Positions 35,989-45,816 of a stretch of 64,000 nt of DNA are shown here, one piece after another. Each line of letters begins with the position of its first letter. The first letter of the stretch is position 1. Location of the stretch: assembly GCF_964030935.1 (NCBI RefSeq), contig NZ_OZ034990.1, positions 744,001-808,000 of the forward strand, read 5' to 3'. The notes under the pieces are model-generated. The model worked only from the letters and a program-made list of their open reading frames with translations. It did not search any database and was not told where the DNA came from. The stretch is from Rickettsiella endosymbiont of Aleochara curtula (GTDB lineage Bacteria; Pseudomonadota; Gammaproteobacteria; Diplorickettsiales; Diplorickettsiaceae). The position numbers and the translations under genes are program-made.

Positions 35989-36331
35989 GATGATTTAATC
36001 CTTTTTGGGGATGACAAAAAATTTATTATTAATAAAAATTCTATTTATTTTACTTGCTTTTTAAGCACTAATCAAAAACTAGTTTTTGACTTCACGTAGG
36101 GTAGGAAATGAGTCCGTCATGCAAAACTATTCTGCTGTGTGCGACTGCTTAACTCAACTAATAACAAGCAAATTGATCTAGCGCTGAGATCTATATGGCG
36201 ACCGTTCCCCTTACATTTCTACCTAAAAATAACCGAATTTAGTAGGATTAGGGCTACAAAAAATCTGGCTAGTTCAAGCTAATGTTGCTAGTATTCTCTT
36301 TTTCTAATAATCCATTAATTAATTCTAAGTT
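35989..36331. other. 343-bp intergenic gap between divergent glyA and ettA
   Basis: No gene seen. It must contain the promoters of both genes. It holds one perfect 18-bp palindrome, TCAAAAACTAGTTTTTGA (36072-36089), which could be a hairpin or a regulator site; nothing else stands out. Confidence 0.6.
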
Positions 36332-38011
36332 ATGTCACAACAATATATCTATACCATGCAAGCAGTGAGTAAAATCGTTGCGCCTAAAAGGGAAATTCTA
36401 AAAGATATTTGGCTATCTTTTTACCCCGGAGCAAAAATTGGGGTCTTAGGGCTGAATGGTGCTGGCAAATCAACCTTACTACGCATTTTAGCGGGGGTGG
36501 ATAAGGATTTTGTAGGTGAAGCGCGGGCATTACCTGGAACCAAAATAGGTTTCTTACCCCAAGAACCACAATTAGACCCACTTAAAGATGTGCGTGGCAA
36601 TGTGGAAGAGGCCATTGCCGATACTAAAAAACTATTGGATCGGTTTAACGAAATTAGCATGAAATTTGCTGAACCGATGAGTGAAACGGCAATGAATCAG
36701 CTATTTGAAGAACAAGGTGAATTACAAGCTCAGATAGATGCACAAGGTGGATGGGAATTAGAGCGTAAACTGAATATTGCTGCGGACGCGCTATGTTTAC
36801 CTCCATGGGATGCTCAAGTGACTCAACTTTCCGGTGGTGAACGCCGCCGTGTTGCTTTGTGTCGACTATTATTATCTAACCCTGATATGTTGCTATTAGA
36901 TGAGCCCACTAACCATTTAGATGCACAAAGTGTGGCATGGTTAGAGCGTTTTTTACATGATTATCCAGGCACCGTCATTGCTGTAACCCATGATCGTTAT
37001 TTTCTAGATAATGTAGCCGGCTGGATTTTGGAGCTCGATCGCGGTCATGGCATTCCCTACGAAGGAAACTACTCCTCTTGGTTAGAGCAAAAACAAAAGC
37101 GTCTCGCTCAAGAAGGCAGACAACAAGCCGCTCATGAAAAAAGCTTAAAGGCTGAATTGGAATGGGTAAGGACTAACCCGAAAGGTCGGCAAGCAAAAAG
37201 CAAAGCCCGGCTCGCACGTTTTGAAGAGCTTAGCTCGCAAGAATTTCAAAAACGCGCCGAAACTCAAGAGCTCTATATCCCACCCGGATTACGCTTAGGC
37301 GATTCGGTATTGGAATTTGATCACCTTACTAAAGGCTTCAACGGACGCGTACTAATCGATGATTTTAGCTTTACCGTGCCTAAAGGTGCCATCGTAGGCA
37401 TTATCGGTCCAAATGGTGCTGGAAAATCCACTTTATTTAAACTGATTATGCAACAAGAACAGCCCGATAGCGGCCACATCCATCAAGGCGCTTCAGTACA
37501 GCTTGCTTATATCGATCAAAGTCGTGATTCACTAAACCCTGATCATAGCGTATGGCAAGAAATCTCTGAAGGACTGGATATTATGACGATTAATCAATTT
37601 CAAATGCCTTCTCGCTCCTATGTTGGGCGCTTTAATTTTAAAGGTTCTGACCAGCAAAAATTAGTAAAGAATCTTTCCGGAGGTGAGCGTAATCGTGTCC
37701 ATTTAGCCAAATTATTGCGTGCCGGAGGCAACGTGTTACTTCTCGATGAGCCTACCAATGATTTAGACGTAGAAACTTTACGTGCCTTAGAAGAAGCCCT
37801 GTTAAGTTTTCCCGGTTGTGCCTTGGTTATTTCTCATGATCGTTGGTTTTTAGATAGAATCGCGACGCATATCCTATCTTTTCAAGACAATAATCAAATA
37901 GAATGCTTTACCGGTAATTTTTCTGACTATGAAGCCGATCGTTCAAGTCGCCTAGGTGATCAGGAAGCTCAATCAGAAAAAAAAATGAAATTTAAAAAAT
38001 TAACGCATTAA
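36332..38011 (+). CDS. ettA: Energy-dependent translational throttle protein EttA (ABC-F)
   Basis: 559 residues. Two ABC domains without membrane segments: Walker [10 protein letters not shown] and GPNGAGKST, signatures [11 protein letters not shown] and [11 protein letters not shown], Walker [13 protein letters not shown] and [12 protein letters not shown]. The arm between them and the opening [20 protein letters not shown] are typical of EttA. It binds the ribosomal E site and gates the first peptide bond according to ADP/ATP ratio. Monocistronic or cotranscribed with tsaE 48 bp downstream. Confidence 0.96.
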   Translation: MSQQYIYTMQAVSKIVAPKREILKDIWLSFYPGAKIGVLGLNGAGKSTLLRILAGVDKDFVGEARALPGTKIGFLPQEPQLDPLKDVRGNVEEAIADTKKLLDRFNEISMKFAEPMSETAMNQLFEEQGELQAQIDAQGGWELERKLNIAADALCLPPWDAQVTQLSGGERRRVALCRLLLSNPDMLLLDEPTNHLDAQSVAWLERFLHDYPGTVIAVTHDRYFLDNVAGWILELDRGHGIPYEGNYSSWLEQKQKRLAQEGRQQAAHEKSLKAELEWVRTNPKGRQAKSKARLARFEELSSQEFQKRAETQELYIPPGLRLGDSVLEFDHLTKGFNGRVLIDDFSFTVPKGAIVGIIGPNGAGKSTLFKLIMQQEQPDSGHIHQGASVQLAYIDQSRDSLNPDHSVWQEISEGLDIMTINQFQMPSRSYVGRFNFKGSDQQKLVKNLSGGERNRVHLAKLLRAGGNVLLLDEPTNDLDVETLRALEEALLSFPGCALVISHDRWFLDRIATHILSFQDNNQIECFTGNFSDYEADRSSRLGDQEAQSEKKMKFKKLTH

Positions 38012-38059
38012 CGGATGCTGCTTATTTTTCAGATTTCATCGAATGCTCTAGAGTGATTT

Positions 38060-38536
38060 ATGACTTGCACGTTGCTTAAAACAGAAAAGGAAACCGTACA
38101 GTTAGCCAAAGAATTTGCCAAATTCTGTCCTAAAAATAGACGATTGATCATTTTTTTAAATGGCGAACTAGGCGCAGGCAAAACATTCTTTGTGCGTGCT
38201 CTCGTAAAAAGTTTAGGTTTTCCAGGCTTAGTCAAAAGCCCTACCTACACACTAATGGAAACTTATGAGATAGCGGGTTACTTTGTTTATCATCTCGATC
38301 TCTATCGTTTGCAATCCGCCAACGAGATACTCGACATGGGGCTTTACGATGAATTTGGTCACGCCGCCATTTGGTTAATAGAATGGCCTGAACGTGCTGT
38401 AAACTTTCTACCCAAACCCGATATTGTTTGTCATATCGATTTGATCGATATGAACCGACAATTTCGATTCTTTGCCAAAACCCCTGAAGGTGAACAAACC
38501 TTATCCTTATTCGATACTTACCTAATGAATCATTGA
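38060..38536 (+). CDS. tsaE: tRNA threonylcarbamoyladenosine biosynthesis ATPase TsaE
   Basis: 158 residues. P-loop NGELGAGKTFFVRAL, SPTYTLMETYE, HLDLYRLQSANEILDMGLYDE and IEWPERA match TsaE. It provides the ATPase step in t6A37 modification with TsaB and TsaD. Confidence 0.95.
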   Translation: MTCTLLKTEKETVQLAKEFAKFCPKNRRLIIFLNGELGAGKTFFVRALVKSLGFPGLVKSPTYTLMETYEIAGYFVYHLDLYRLQSANEILDMGLYDEFGHAAIWLIEWPERAVNFLPKPDIVCHIDLIDMNRQFRFFAKTPEGEQTLSLFDTYLMNH

Positions 38537-38622
38537 CTTTAGATTTAAGCTTTGCAACCTTCTATTAAAGTGAATCTTATAAAGGACTAGTCTCCTCTAT
38601 CTCTTTTACTTATACTCAAGCT

Positions 38623-39687
38623 ATGTTAATGGACTTCTCTTATCCAACTATTCTTATTCCTGCTTACCAGCCTAACGATAATCTGGTAACACTGATAAAA
38701 TCTTTACGCGAAAGTCAATCTAAACAACGGATTATTGTGGTAGATGATGGATCGGATGTTGATACGCAAAACATTTTCTCAAGAATTCAAGCTTTTAATA
38801 TCGAACTTCTGCGCCATTCAAAAAATAAAGGTAAAGGTCAGGCATTAAAAACAGGATTTCAGCATTGGTTATCCACCAGTCATCCCAAAGAATTAGGCAT
38901 CGTCACTGCGGATGCTGATGGGCAACATCTTCCTCACGATATTCTTCATCTCTCCACCGTTTTCATGCAAAAACCTTCTGATCTATATTTAGGAAGACGT
39001 ACATTTAACCAAGCACCGATTCCCTGGCGTAGTCGATTTGGCAATAAATTGACTAAATATATTTTACGCCTATTTAGTAAAACTATCTTAGAAGATACGC
39101 AAACCGGTTTACGCGTCATTCCTCGGGAATTATTATTACCTTTATTAAATTCGAATGCGCGTGGTTATGAATTTGAATTAGAAATGTTATTAATTGCCGA
39201 AGATCACCAAGTCAATATTCAAGAAATCCCGATAAAAACGGTGTATTTAGATCATAATCGTTCATCTCATTTTAATCCTTTAATAGATTCAATCAAAATT
39301 TATTTTGTGTTTATCCGCTTTGCTGCCATTTCCTTAATTTCAGCGGCCATTGATTTTGCTTTGTTTTTCTTAACCTACTGGCTTAAAAAAAATATATTTC
39401 TAGCAGTATTATTGGGTCGTATTTTATCGGCCACTTTCAATTTCAAATTAAATCAGCACCTCGCATTTAAAAGCAAAAATCACTGGTTACCTGCTGCGCT
39501 GAAATACACCGCACTAGCCAGTTTTTTAGGGCTTATTGCTTACAGTTTAATTACATTAATCCATGGTTTTGGAATAAACGTATATAGCAGCAAAATTATT
39601 GCGGAAATTGCATTATTTATCCTTTCATTTACCATACAGCGTTTTTTTATTTTCAATAAATCTCCAATATTGGATATCAAAACTTAA
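38623..39687 (+). CDS. GT2 glycosyltransferase fused to a GtrA-like membrane domain
   Basis: 354 residues. The first 220 form a GT-A fold of dolichyl-phosphate-mannose-synthase type: IIVVDDGSD, TADADGQHLPHDI (metal-binding DxD), RSRFGNKLTKYI and DTQTGLRVIPRE. Residues about 225-350 hold four hydrophobic helices with GRILSATFNFKLNQHLAF, the GtrA-family pattern. Such proteins attach sugars to polyprenyl phosphate and move them across the inner membrane for glycan or LPS modification. Two close ATGs make the start uncertain by two residues. It stands between tsaE and mutL, where amiB often lies. Confidence 0.85.
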   Translation: MLMDFSYPTILIPAYQPNDNLVTLIKSLRESQSKQRIIVVDDGSDVDTQNIFSRIQAFNIELLRHSKNKGKGQALKTGFQHWLSTSHPKELGIVTADADGQHLPHDILHLSTVFMQKPSDLYLGRRTFNQAPIPWRSRFGNKLTKYILRLFSKTILEDTQTGLRVIPRELLLPLLNSNARGYEFELEMLLIAEDHQVNIQEIPIKTVYLDHNRSSHFNPLIDSIKIYFVFIRFAAISLISAAIDFALFFLTYWLKKNIFLAVLLGRILSATFNFKLNQHLAFKSKNHWLPAALKYTALASFLGLIAYSLITLIHGFGINVYSSKIIAEIALFILSFTIQRFFIFNKSPILDIKT

Positions 39688-39775
39688 ATTCTGCAAACAA
39701 TCCACCAATAAAATCCGATTATTCAGCTAGTGCTAAAAATTTGATAGAATTACCGTCTTTTAACTGTAGCAAATT

Positions 39776-41626
39776 ATGTCAGGTCGTATCCAACGTTTAA
39801 CATCGCATTTGGCCAATCAAATTGCAGCCGGAGAAGTGATTGAACGGCCTGCCTCTATCGTTAAAGAACTCGTCGAAAATAGTCTGGATGCTGGAAGTCA
39901 GCAAATTGACATTGATATTGATAAAGGCGGCATGCAACGCATCCGTGTCCGCGATAATGGCTATGGGATACATAAAGATGATTTAATTTTAGCTTTGGAT
40001 CGACATGCAACCAGCAAGATCCACACTCTCAATGATTTAGAACGGATCAACACCCTAGGTTTCCGAGGCGAAGCTTTAGCCAGTATCAGCTCTATCGCTC
40101 GTCTTAACTTAAGCTCTTCAACAGAAACTACGCAACAAGGCTGGAAAATCAGTTGCGATTATCACCAGGAACATCCGCTAACACCTGTCCCTATTGCTCG
40201 TGCACGAGGAACAACAGTAGAAATTCACGATCTTTTCTTTAATACACCTGGTAGGCGTAAATTTTTAAAGTCAGAACAAACCGAATTCGCGCATATAGAA
40301 ATCTTGATAAAACGTTTGAGCCTCAGTCATTTTGGTATAGGCTTTAGTTTACAGCATAATAAACGACCCATTTACCAATTGCATCCTGCTTACGACGAAG
40401 CGTCAAAAGAGCAACGTATTGCCACACTATGTAGTCGCGCGTTTGTCGAAAATGCTATCTACATTGATATGCACGGCATCGATCTGCGTTTATGGGGTTG
40501 GATTTCATTACCCACTTTTTCACGCAGCCAAAGCGATCACCAGTTTTTTTATGTTAATCGACGCATGGTGAAAGATAAGCTAATCAATCACGCCGTTAAA
40601 CAAGCTTATCATGATGTTCTTTATAATGGCCGTCACCCTGCTTTTACGCTATTTATCGAGCTAGATCCGCAATCAGTTGATGTAAATGCTCATCCGGCGA
40701 AACATGAAGTTCGCTTTCGCGAGAGTCGCTTGGTCTACGATTTTGTCAAACAAAGTCTACAAAAAGCTTTGACTAATACTTCTCCTCAGCCACAAACAGT
40801 TGAATCAATAATCCCGGCAACTGAGTTAAATGAGAACATGGCTCAACTATCTACTGATATTGCTAACCCTCGTCAAAGCAGTTTTCCTTTACAGGTTGCA
40901 CTAGATACTCCGATTTACAGTACTGAAAATATTAAAATCAATCATGAGCCTAGTATTTCGCCTGCAGAACAGAAAAAATTGTTAACGGAAAGATCATTTT
41001 CTATTCCATTAACAATTACACCTACAGAAAATTTGCTCAACGATCCACCTTTAGGTTTTGCCTTAGCACAATTGCATGGTATTTATATTTTGGCCCAAAA
41101 TACGCAGGGCTTAATTCTTGTAGATATTCATGCCGCACACGAACGCATCCTTTATGAGCGCTTAAAGCAAGACATAAAAAATGCCGGTATAAAAACTCAA
41201 ATTTTATTAATTCCACTCTGTTTAACATTATCTCAACAAGAGATACTGTTATTAGATGAATATGCTCATCTATTCACAGAATTTGGCTTTAAACTTGAAA
41301 ATCTAGGTCCTGAAACTATCGTTATTCGTCAAATTCCAGAACTTTTAGCCCAAAGCAATCTTGAGCAATTAGTACATGACGTGTTAAGTGATTTAAATCA
41401 ACATACTAACAGCCAGCATATTCCTGAAAAAATTAACGAATTACTTTCTAGCGTAGCTTGTCATAGTGCCGTACGTGCGCATCGCAACATGACACTGATG
41501 GAAATGAACCAACTACTGCGAGATATGGAACAAACTTCGCACAGTAATCAATGTAACCATGGTCGACCAACCTGGAAACAGTTGTCTCTATCTGATATTG
41601 ACCGGTTGTTTTTACGTGGACGTTAA
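39776..41626 (+). CDS. mutL: DNA mismatch repair protein MutL
   Basis: 616 residues. GHKL ATPase: IAAGEVIERPASIVKELVENSLDAG, DNGYGI, TLGFRGEAL. The C-terminal domain carries DIHAAHERILYE, close to the DQHAx2Ex4E endonuclease motif, with ACHSAVRAH and CNHGRPTW; this suggests a nicking MutL unlike that of E. coli. Its stop overlaps the miaA GTG. Confidence 0.96.
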   Translation: MSGRIQRLTSHLANQIAAGEVIERPASIVKELVENSLDAGSQQIDIDIDKGGMQRIRVRDNGYGIHKDDLILALDRHATSKIHTLNDLERINTLGFRGEALASISSIARLNLSSSTETTQQGWKISCDYHQEHPLTPVPIARARGTTVEIHDLFFNTPGRRKFLKSEQTEFAHIEILIKRLSLSHFGIGFSLQHNKRPIYQLHPAYDEASKEQRIATLCSRAFVENAIYIDMHGIDLRLWGWISLPTFSRSQSDHQFFYVNRRMVKDKLINHAVKQAYHDVLYNGRHPAFTLFIELDPQSVDVNAHPAKHEVRFRESRLVYDFVKQSLQKALTNTSPQPQTVESIIPATELNENMAQLSTDIANPRQSSFPLQVALDTPIYSTENIKINHEPSISPAEQKKLLTERSFSIPLTITPTENLLNDPPLGFALAQLHGIYILAQNTQGLILVDIHAAHERILYERLKQDIKNAGIKTQILLIPLCLTLSQQEILLLDEYAHLFTEFGFKLENLGPETIVIRQIPELLAQSNLEQLVHDVLSDLNQHTNSQHIPEKINELLSSVACHSAVRAHRNMTLMEMNQLLRDMEQTSHSNQCNHGRPTWKQLSLSDIDRLFLRGR

Positions 41627-42545
41627 ACCTGTTATTTGCCTGATGGGCCCTACTGCTTCAGGAAAAACTAATCTGGCCATCGATTTACTCTCCTATTTAG
41701 ACTGTGAAATCATTAGTGTCGATTCAGCTATGATTTATCGTGGCATGGATATCGGTACAGCCAAACCCTCTACGCTTATTTTAAAACAAGCTCCGCATCG
41801 ATTAATTGATACGCATGATCCTAGCGAAGTCTATTCCGCCGCAGAATTTAGGACAGATGCTATCAGCGCAGTTGAAGAAATTATTAATAAAGGTCGTATT
41901 CCTTTATTGGTAGGTGGAACGATGCTTTACTTTCATGTCTTGCAACAAGGCATTGCCACTTTACCACCCGCTAATCCTCTGGTTCGTGAGCAATTAACAA
42001 AAGATCTAAAAGATTTGGGCTTAAATAAGCTTCATGAACGTTTGTCTGCTATTGACCCGATTGCTGCACAGCGTATTCATCCTAATGATCCGCAACGAAT
42101 CTTACGCGCATTAGAAGTTGTTCAAATTTCAGGGAAAACATTAACTGAATTACAACTCACACCCTCTCTCTCAGCGTCACCCTATTTATTTATTAATATT
42201 GCATTGCTTCCAGAGGATAGAAACCTACTACATAAAGCTATCGCAATGCGTTTTCAAACAATGTTAGATTTAGGTTTCATAGAAGAAGTGGAAAAATTAT
42301 TTAAGCGTGGCGATCTAAACACTAATTTACCCGCACTCCGTACGGTAGGTTACCGACAAATTTGGAATTATTTACTCAATAATATTTCCTATATTGAGAT
42401 GCAAGAACTTGCCATTATTGCAACGCGTCAGCTGGCTAAACGTCAATTAACTTGGTTACGTTCTTGGCCAGAATTAAAACTATTGGCTAGTAAAGATAAA
42501 GAAAATGTAAAAAAAATAATGGAACTAGTTAAAATACACTTATAG
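41616..42545 (+). CDS. miaA: tRNA dimethylallyltransferase MiaA
   Basis: 309 residues from GTG at 41616, 11 bp inside the mutL end; the frame opens earlier but family sequences begin just before the P-loop. CLMGPTASGKTNLA, SVDSAMIYRGMDIGTAKP, LIDTHDPSEVYSAAEF and VGGTMLYF are diagnostic. It prenylates A37 of tRNAs reading UNN codons. The hfq gene that often follows is not here. Confidence 0.94.
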   Translation: MDVKPVICLMGPTASGKTNLAIDLLSYLDCEIISVDSAMIYRGMDIGTAKPSTLILKQAPHRLIDTHDPSEVYSAAEFRTDAISAVEEIINKGRIPLLVGGTMLYFHVLQQGIATLPPANPLVREQLTKDLKDLGLNKLHERLSAIDPIAAQRIHPNDPQRILRALEVVQISGKTLTELQLTPSLSASPYLFINIALLPEDRNLLHKAIAMRFQTMLDLGFIEEVEKLFKRGDLNTNLPALRTVGYRQIWNYLLNNISYIEMQELAIIATRQLAKRQLTWLRSWPELKLLASKDKENVKKIMELVKIHL

Positions 42546-42593
42546 GATAGGAATTTCGTGAATAGAGCGGTTTATTGCAAGCACGTAAAATAT

Positions 42594-42661
42594 TACTCGT
42601 CATTGCGAGCACCGTAGGTGCGTGGCAATCCATGAATGCACGCTGACTCTATTCGCTCGCC
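42594..42661. repeat. CGTCATTGCGAG-type palindromic element, copy C3
   Basis: TACTCGTCATTGCGAGCACC .. GGTGCGTGGCAATCCATG, then ATTCGCTCGCC. It matches copy C2 at both ends but differs in the middle. Its right end supplies the stop codon and last residues (MASE) of the MFS gene read on the minus strand. Confidence 0.7.
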
Positions 42662-43911
42662 ATGATAGTGAATTTTTTAATCGTTATTAACATAACGACT
42701 GCCACAACGGCACCCATAGCAAGATATACGCCGGGTATGGCGACATTAGAAGTTTTTGTTATTAAATAAATCGCAAGCAATGGTGCTGTGCCACCAAAAA
42801 TGGAATAAGCGAGGTTATAGCTAAGCGAACCCAAGGTATAGCGCACTGTAACCGGTATCAGATCCAACGTAAGCGCCATCAACGGCCCTTGAAAACTGGC
42901 TGCAAGAATTGTTAAAACTAATTGCGCAATAACAACAGAAAAAAAAGCACCGTGCACAATCATCACATAAAGTGGGTAACTAAAACACATCAATCCGCTT
43001 GCACCTAATAACATTAAAGGTTTTCGACCCACTTTATCTGAAAGCCAACCAAAAAAAATATCTAGCAGTATCAGTAAAATTAATATTAACGTATTCAATG
43101 CATGTGCGTGGATCCGAGAATGACCTAACACGTCTGTGAAATAAACCGGCATGAAAATAAATACTAGATAGGTTATCAAAGCCGATAATAAATAAAGTCC
43201 CATTAATTGAACTATCAATACTTTATGCACTACAAAAATAGTCTTTAAAGGAAATTTTTCTATTAAACATCGAGTATGTAAACGCTGAAATTCCGGTGTC
43301 TCTGCAGTTCGTGTCCGTATATAATAAGCGATTAAACCGCTAATAGCGGCTAACATAAAAGGTAAACGCCAGGCAAAACGATACAGTAAAGGCCCATGAA
43401 AACTAACGAATAAAACAAAAACAATGAGTGACCCAAATAACAATCCGATCACGGAGCTAGCCCAAATTAATGAGGAAAAAAAACCGGTTTTATTAGAGGG
43501 TATCGATTCTACAATAAAACACGCAGAACCAAACGCTTCGCCTCCTACTGCTATACCTTGTAGTAATCGAAAGAAAAGTAATAAAAATGCAGAACTTATT
43601 CCGATCGTTGCATAATCTGGAAGCAAGCCTATACCACAAGTCGCTATCGCCATTAGTAAAACGCTTAGGCTTAAGGCTTTTCTTCTACCTTGCGTATCGC
43701 CTAGATAACCAAATAGCGCTGCACCCAAAGGGCGTGCCAAATAGCCCATTGCAAAAACACTATAGCTCAGTAATAAACCCGTGCTACGTAGACTATGAAA
43801 AAAAATCTGCGCAAACATACCGGCTAAATACGCATAAAGACTAAAATCATACCATTCTAAAATAGTCCCTATACAAGCTGAAAAAATGAGCTTTTTTTGA
43901 TCCTTGGTCAG
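42649..43911 (-). CDS. MFS transporter, metabolite:H+ symporter (ProP/MHS-like), non-ATG start
   Basis: About 420 residues if begun at CTG 43911. MHS features: GYLARPLGAALFGYLGDTQGRRKAL motif A and RLLQGIAVGGEAFGSACFIVE. The frame stays open upstream of the first ATG (43818) and encodes IGTILEWYDFSLYAYLAG, the conserved first-helix start of this family, so the true start lies further up. After the preceding stop only ATT (43914) and CTG (43911) remain, 4 and 7 nt after AAGGA. Substrate unknown; relatives import osmolytes or organic acids. The last residues are encoded by repeat C3. Confidence 0.78.
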   Translation of the reverse strand: MTKDQKKLIFSACIGTILEWYDFSLYAYLAGMFAQIFFHSLRSTGLLLSYSVFAMGYLARPLGAALFGYLGDTQGRRKALSLSVLLMAIATCGIGLLPDYATIGISSAFLLLFFRLLQGIAVGGEAFGSACFIVESIPSNKTGFFSSLIWASSVIGLLFGSLIVFVLFVSFHGPLLYRFAWRLPFMLAAISGLIAYYIRTRTAETPEFQRLHTRCLIEKFPLKTIFVVHKVLIVQLMGLYLLSALITYLVFIFMPVYFTDVLGHSRIHAHALNTLILILLILLDIFFGWLSDKVGRKPLMLLGASGLMCFSYPLYVMIVHGAFFSVVIAQLVLTILAASFQGPLMALTLDLIPVTVRYTLGSLSYNLAYSIFGGTAPLLAIYLITKTSNVAIPGVYLAMGAVVAVVMLITIKKFTIMASE

Positions 43912-43930
43912 AATTTTTTCCTTGAGGAGC

Positions 43931-44503
43931 TTATTGAGTTTGATACCAATCTAAAAATTTCTGCAATGCTTGTTGACGAAAAGAAAAATGAAAAAAATCC
44001 TCTGTGTAACGTAATTGCGCCAAGGTTTTATCAGAACCATCGGGTTTAAAGATGGCTGTAAATGGAAGTTTAGGATGCGAAGATAAATCTTCAGGCATGA
44101 TGATCCTACCCTGACAAATACCTTCAAATAATTGCGTTTGCAGTCCATCGGTGTAGGCTAGCTGTAAAATAAAAGAGGCACGATTGTCTTCCTCTACCAA
44201 TTTGAATAAGCCTTTAAAGCCTAATCCTTGGAATACAAATTTCGATAAAGTTCCAGGAAATTGATTATAAGCAGCAAAAAATAATCCTCCATCATCAAGC
44301 AACAAAGGTTGCTTAACCACGTCAAATGCTTTTTTTACCTTATCTGACACCACTATTTTTTGATCTAAACTCTGAATTTCATCAATTTCGATAGCGTATT
44401 GTTCAACCTGGAAAGACGAAGCAGTCTTATCAAAGAAATCGCGAACCTCTTCGAATTTACCTGCATTATTGGTGACATAATAAATTTTTTTGTTCAATTT
44501 CAT
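43931..44503 (-). CDS. Non-canonical purine NTP pyrophosphatase-like (Ham1/ITPase family, archaeal/eukaryotic-like)
   Basis: 190 residues from ATG at 44503. YYVTNNAGKFEEV is the substrate-binding start of the ITPase family, and PLLLDDGGLFFAAYNQFPGTLSKFVFQGLG holds the catalytic acidic residues. The wording is nearer to archaeal/eukaryotic ITPases than to bacterial RdgB. It probably hydrolyses dITP/XTP to protect nucleic acids. It lies 9 bp after the DUF1338 gene and just before the MFS gene, so the three form one unit. Confidence 0.75.
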   Translation of the reverse strand: MKLNKKIYYVTNNAGKFEEVRDFFDKTASSFQVEQYAIEIDEIQSLDQKIVVSDKVKKAFDVVKQPLLLDDGGLFFAAYNQFPGTLSKFVFQGLGFKGLFKLVEEDNRASFILQLAYTDGLQTQLFEGICQGRIIMPEDLSSHPKLPFTAIFKPDGSDKTLAQLRYTEDFFHFSFRQQALQKFLDWYQTQ

Positions 44504-44512
44504 TTCCAAAAG

Positions 44513-45436
44513 TTATTTTAAATACAATGATTCAACCACACGATCGGCATTATCTGCAACAAAACCGGTAAAATAATCATGCCAGCGTATTTTTTCTTCG
44601 GCTTTTTCTGTTTTGGGATAACGCCAAACAAATTCGATAAATCGATCCGATAAATCTATGACTCCATCAGCAAGTTTTATGGATTTAAGAGTGGGTTGGG
44701 TAGCGCTTTGTTCTATACCCTTATTAATATTGCCTTTTATCAAACCACCTTTTTGATTCAAAGGAATATTTAAAGTAGAACTCAAAAATTGATTAAATTC
44801 TTTTAATTGAGCAAAACTTTTAGATAAATGAATTCCCCAAGCGAAATGATTAACCTGACGACCCATCACTAACACCCACGCTAACAATTCATTTTGATTT
44901 TTTACTATTGCATATTCTTGCAGAGTAGGTAAGGGCCAATCTCTAGATTGAAGATAATTCAAAATGAATTTCGCTAGTTGTTTAGCGGCCTGTTCATCTT
45001 GTTGTAAAGTACGCTGATGTAACAATTTTAATTGCTCATGATCTAATGCTTGTGCAAACCCGGCATAACGATCAATAATTTTTAATACTTGGGGCGCTAA
45101 CGCTTCGCGGCGAAAATCTGCAACTACTATTTGCGGTGATACCTCAGTGGCCAAAGTCTCAGGACTTACTTCTTCGGACAACCATCTAAAATTATTTTGT
45201 TTTTCAGCCAAATAGTCCTGTCCGCGTATCCTATAACCGAGATAAGAGAATAAACAAGAAAGCGTATCCATGCCCGTAAAAGGACCCGGCAAATCAATGA
45301 TTGCAAAATGATCCAGAATTAATTCTTCCTGAAAATGCTTCTGAATATAACTTTGAATCGTAGTTAACTCGGTTAAATGAGAGCTATAATTCTCCCATAA
45401 TTGACTGAAAACAATGTTTTTAACGCGATTTATCAT
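44513..45436 (-). CDS. DUF1338 family protein (2-oxoadipate dioxygenase/decarboxylase-like, HglS-type)
   Basis: 307 residues from ATG at 45436. The family's metal-binding pattern is visible: LDHFAIIDLPG (His45), VNHFAWGIHL (His near 200) and DRFIEFVWRYP (Glu near 278). KGNINKGIEQSATQP and LADGVIDL also fit. Characterised members convert 2-oxoadipate to 2-hydroxyglutarate in D-lysine catabolism. Lysine-catabolic neighbours are absent, so the substrate here is uncertain. Confidence 0.75.
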   Translation of the reverse strand: MINRVKNIVFSQLWENYSSHLTELTTIQSYIQKHFQEELILDHFAIIDLPGPFTGMDTLSCLFSYLGYRIRGQDYLAEKQNNFRWLSEEVSPETLATEVSPQIVVADFRREALAPQVLKIIDRYAGFAQALDHEQLKLLHQRTLQQDEQAAKQLAKFILNYLQSRDWPLPTLQEYAIVKNQNELLAWVLVMGRQVNHFAWGIHLSKSFAQLKEFNQFLSSTLNIPLNQKGGLIKGNINKGIEQSATQPTLKSIKLADGVIDLSDRFIEFVWRYPKTEKAEEKIRWHDYFTGFVADNADRVVESLYLK

Positions 45437-45490
45437 AGACAATCTTAGCTCACTCGCAAATTTAATCTCAAATACTATATACTAATATCC

Positions 45491-45802
45491 ATGTATAAAA
45501 TTTCAGTCTATATTCCTAGCGATCATCTTGAAGCAGTCAAACTAGCAATGTTTGATCAGGGTGGCGGTCGACTAGGGAATTATGATCACTGTGCTTGGCA
45601 ATTATTAGGACGAGGTCAATTTCGCCCCTTGGCACAGTCTAACCCTTTTAAAGGTCAAAAAGGAAACGTAGAAACGCTCGACGAATATTTAGTTGAAATG
45701 CTTTGTGATGAAAAAAATATTAAGCCGGTCATAGCAGCTTTAAAAAAATCTCACCCCTATGAAGAACCTGCTTACGCGATAGTCCGTTTAGAAGATTTTT
45801 GA
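45491..45802 (+). CDS. NIF3/YqfO-type small domain protein
   Basis: 103 residues. YKISVYIPSDHLEAVKLAMFDQGGGRLGNYDHCAWQ and SHPYEEPAY correspond to the PII/CutA-like domain that is inserted in NIF3 proteins, here on its own. Stand-alone versions occur in gammaproteobacteria; function is unknown, perhaps metal or ligand binding. It lies 14 bp before the AsmA gene. Confidence 0.8.
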   Translation: MYKISVYIPSDHLEAVKLAMFDQGGGRLGNYDHCAWQLLGRGQFRPLAQSNPFKGQKGNVETLDEYLVEMLCDEKNIKPVIAALKKSHPYEEPAYAIVRLEDF

Positions 45803-45816
45803 GGAAATAAAACCCC

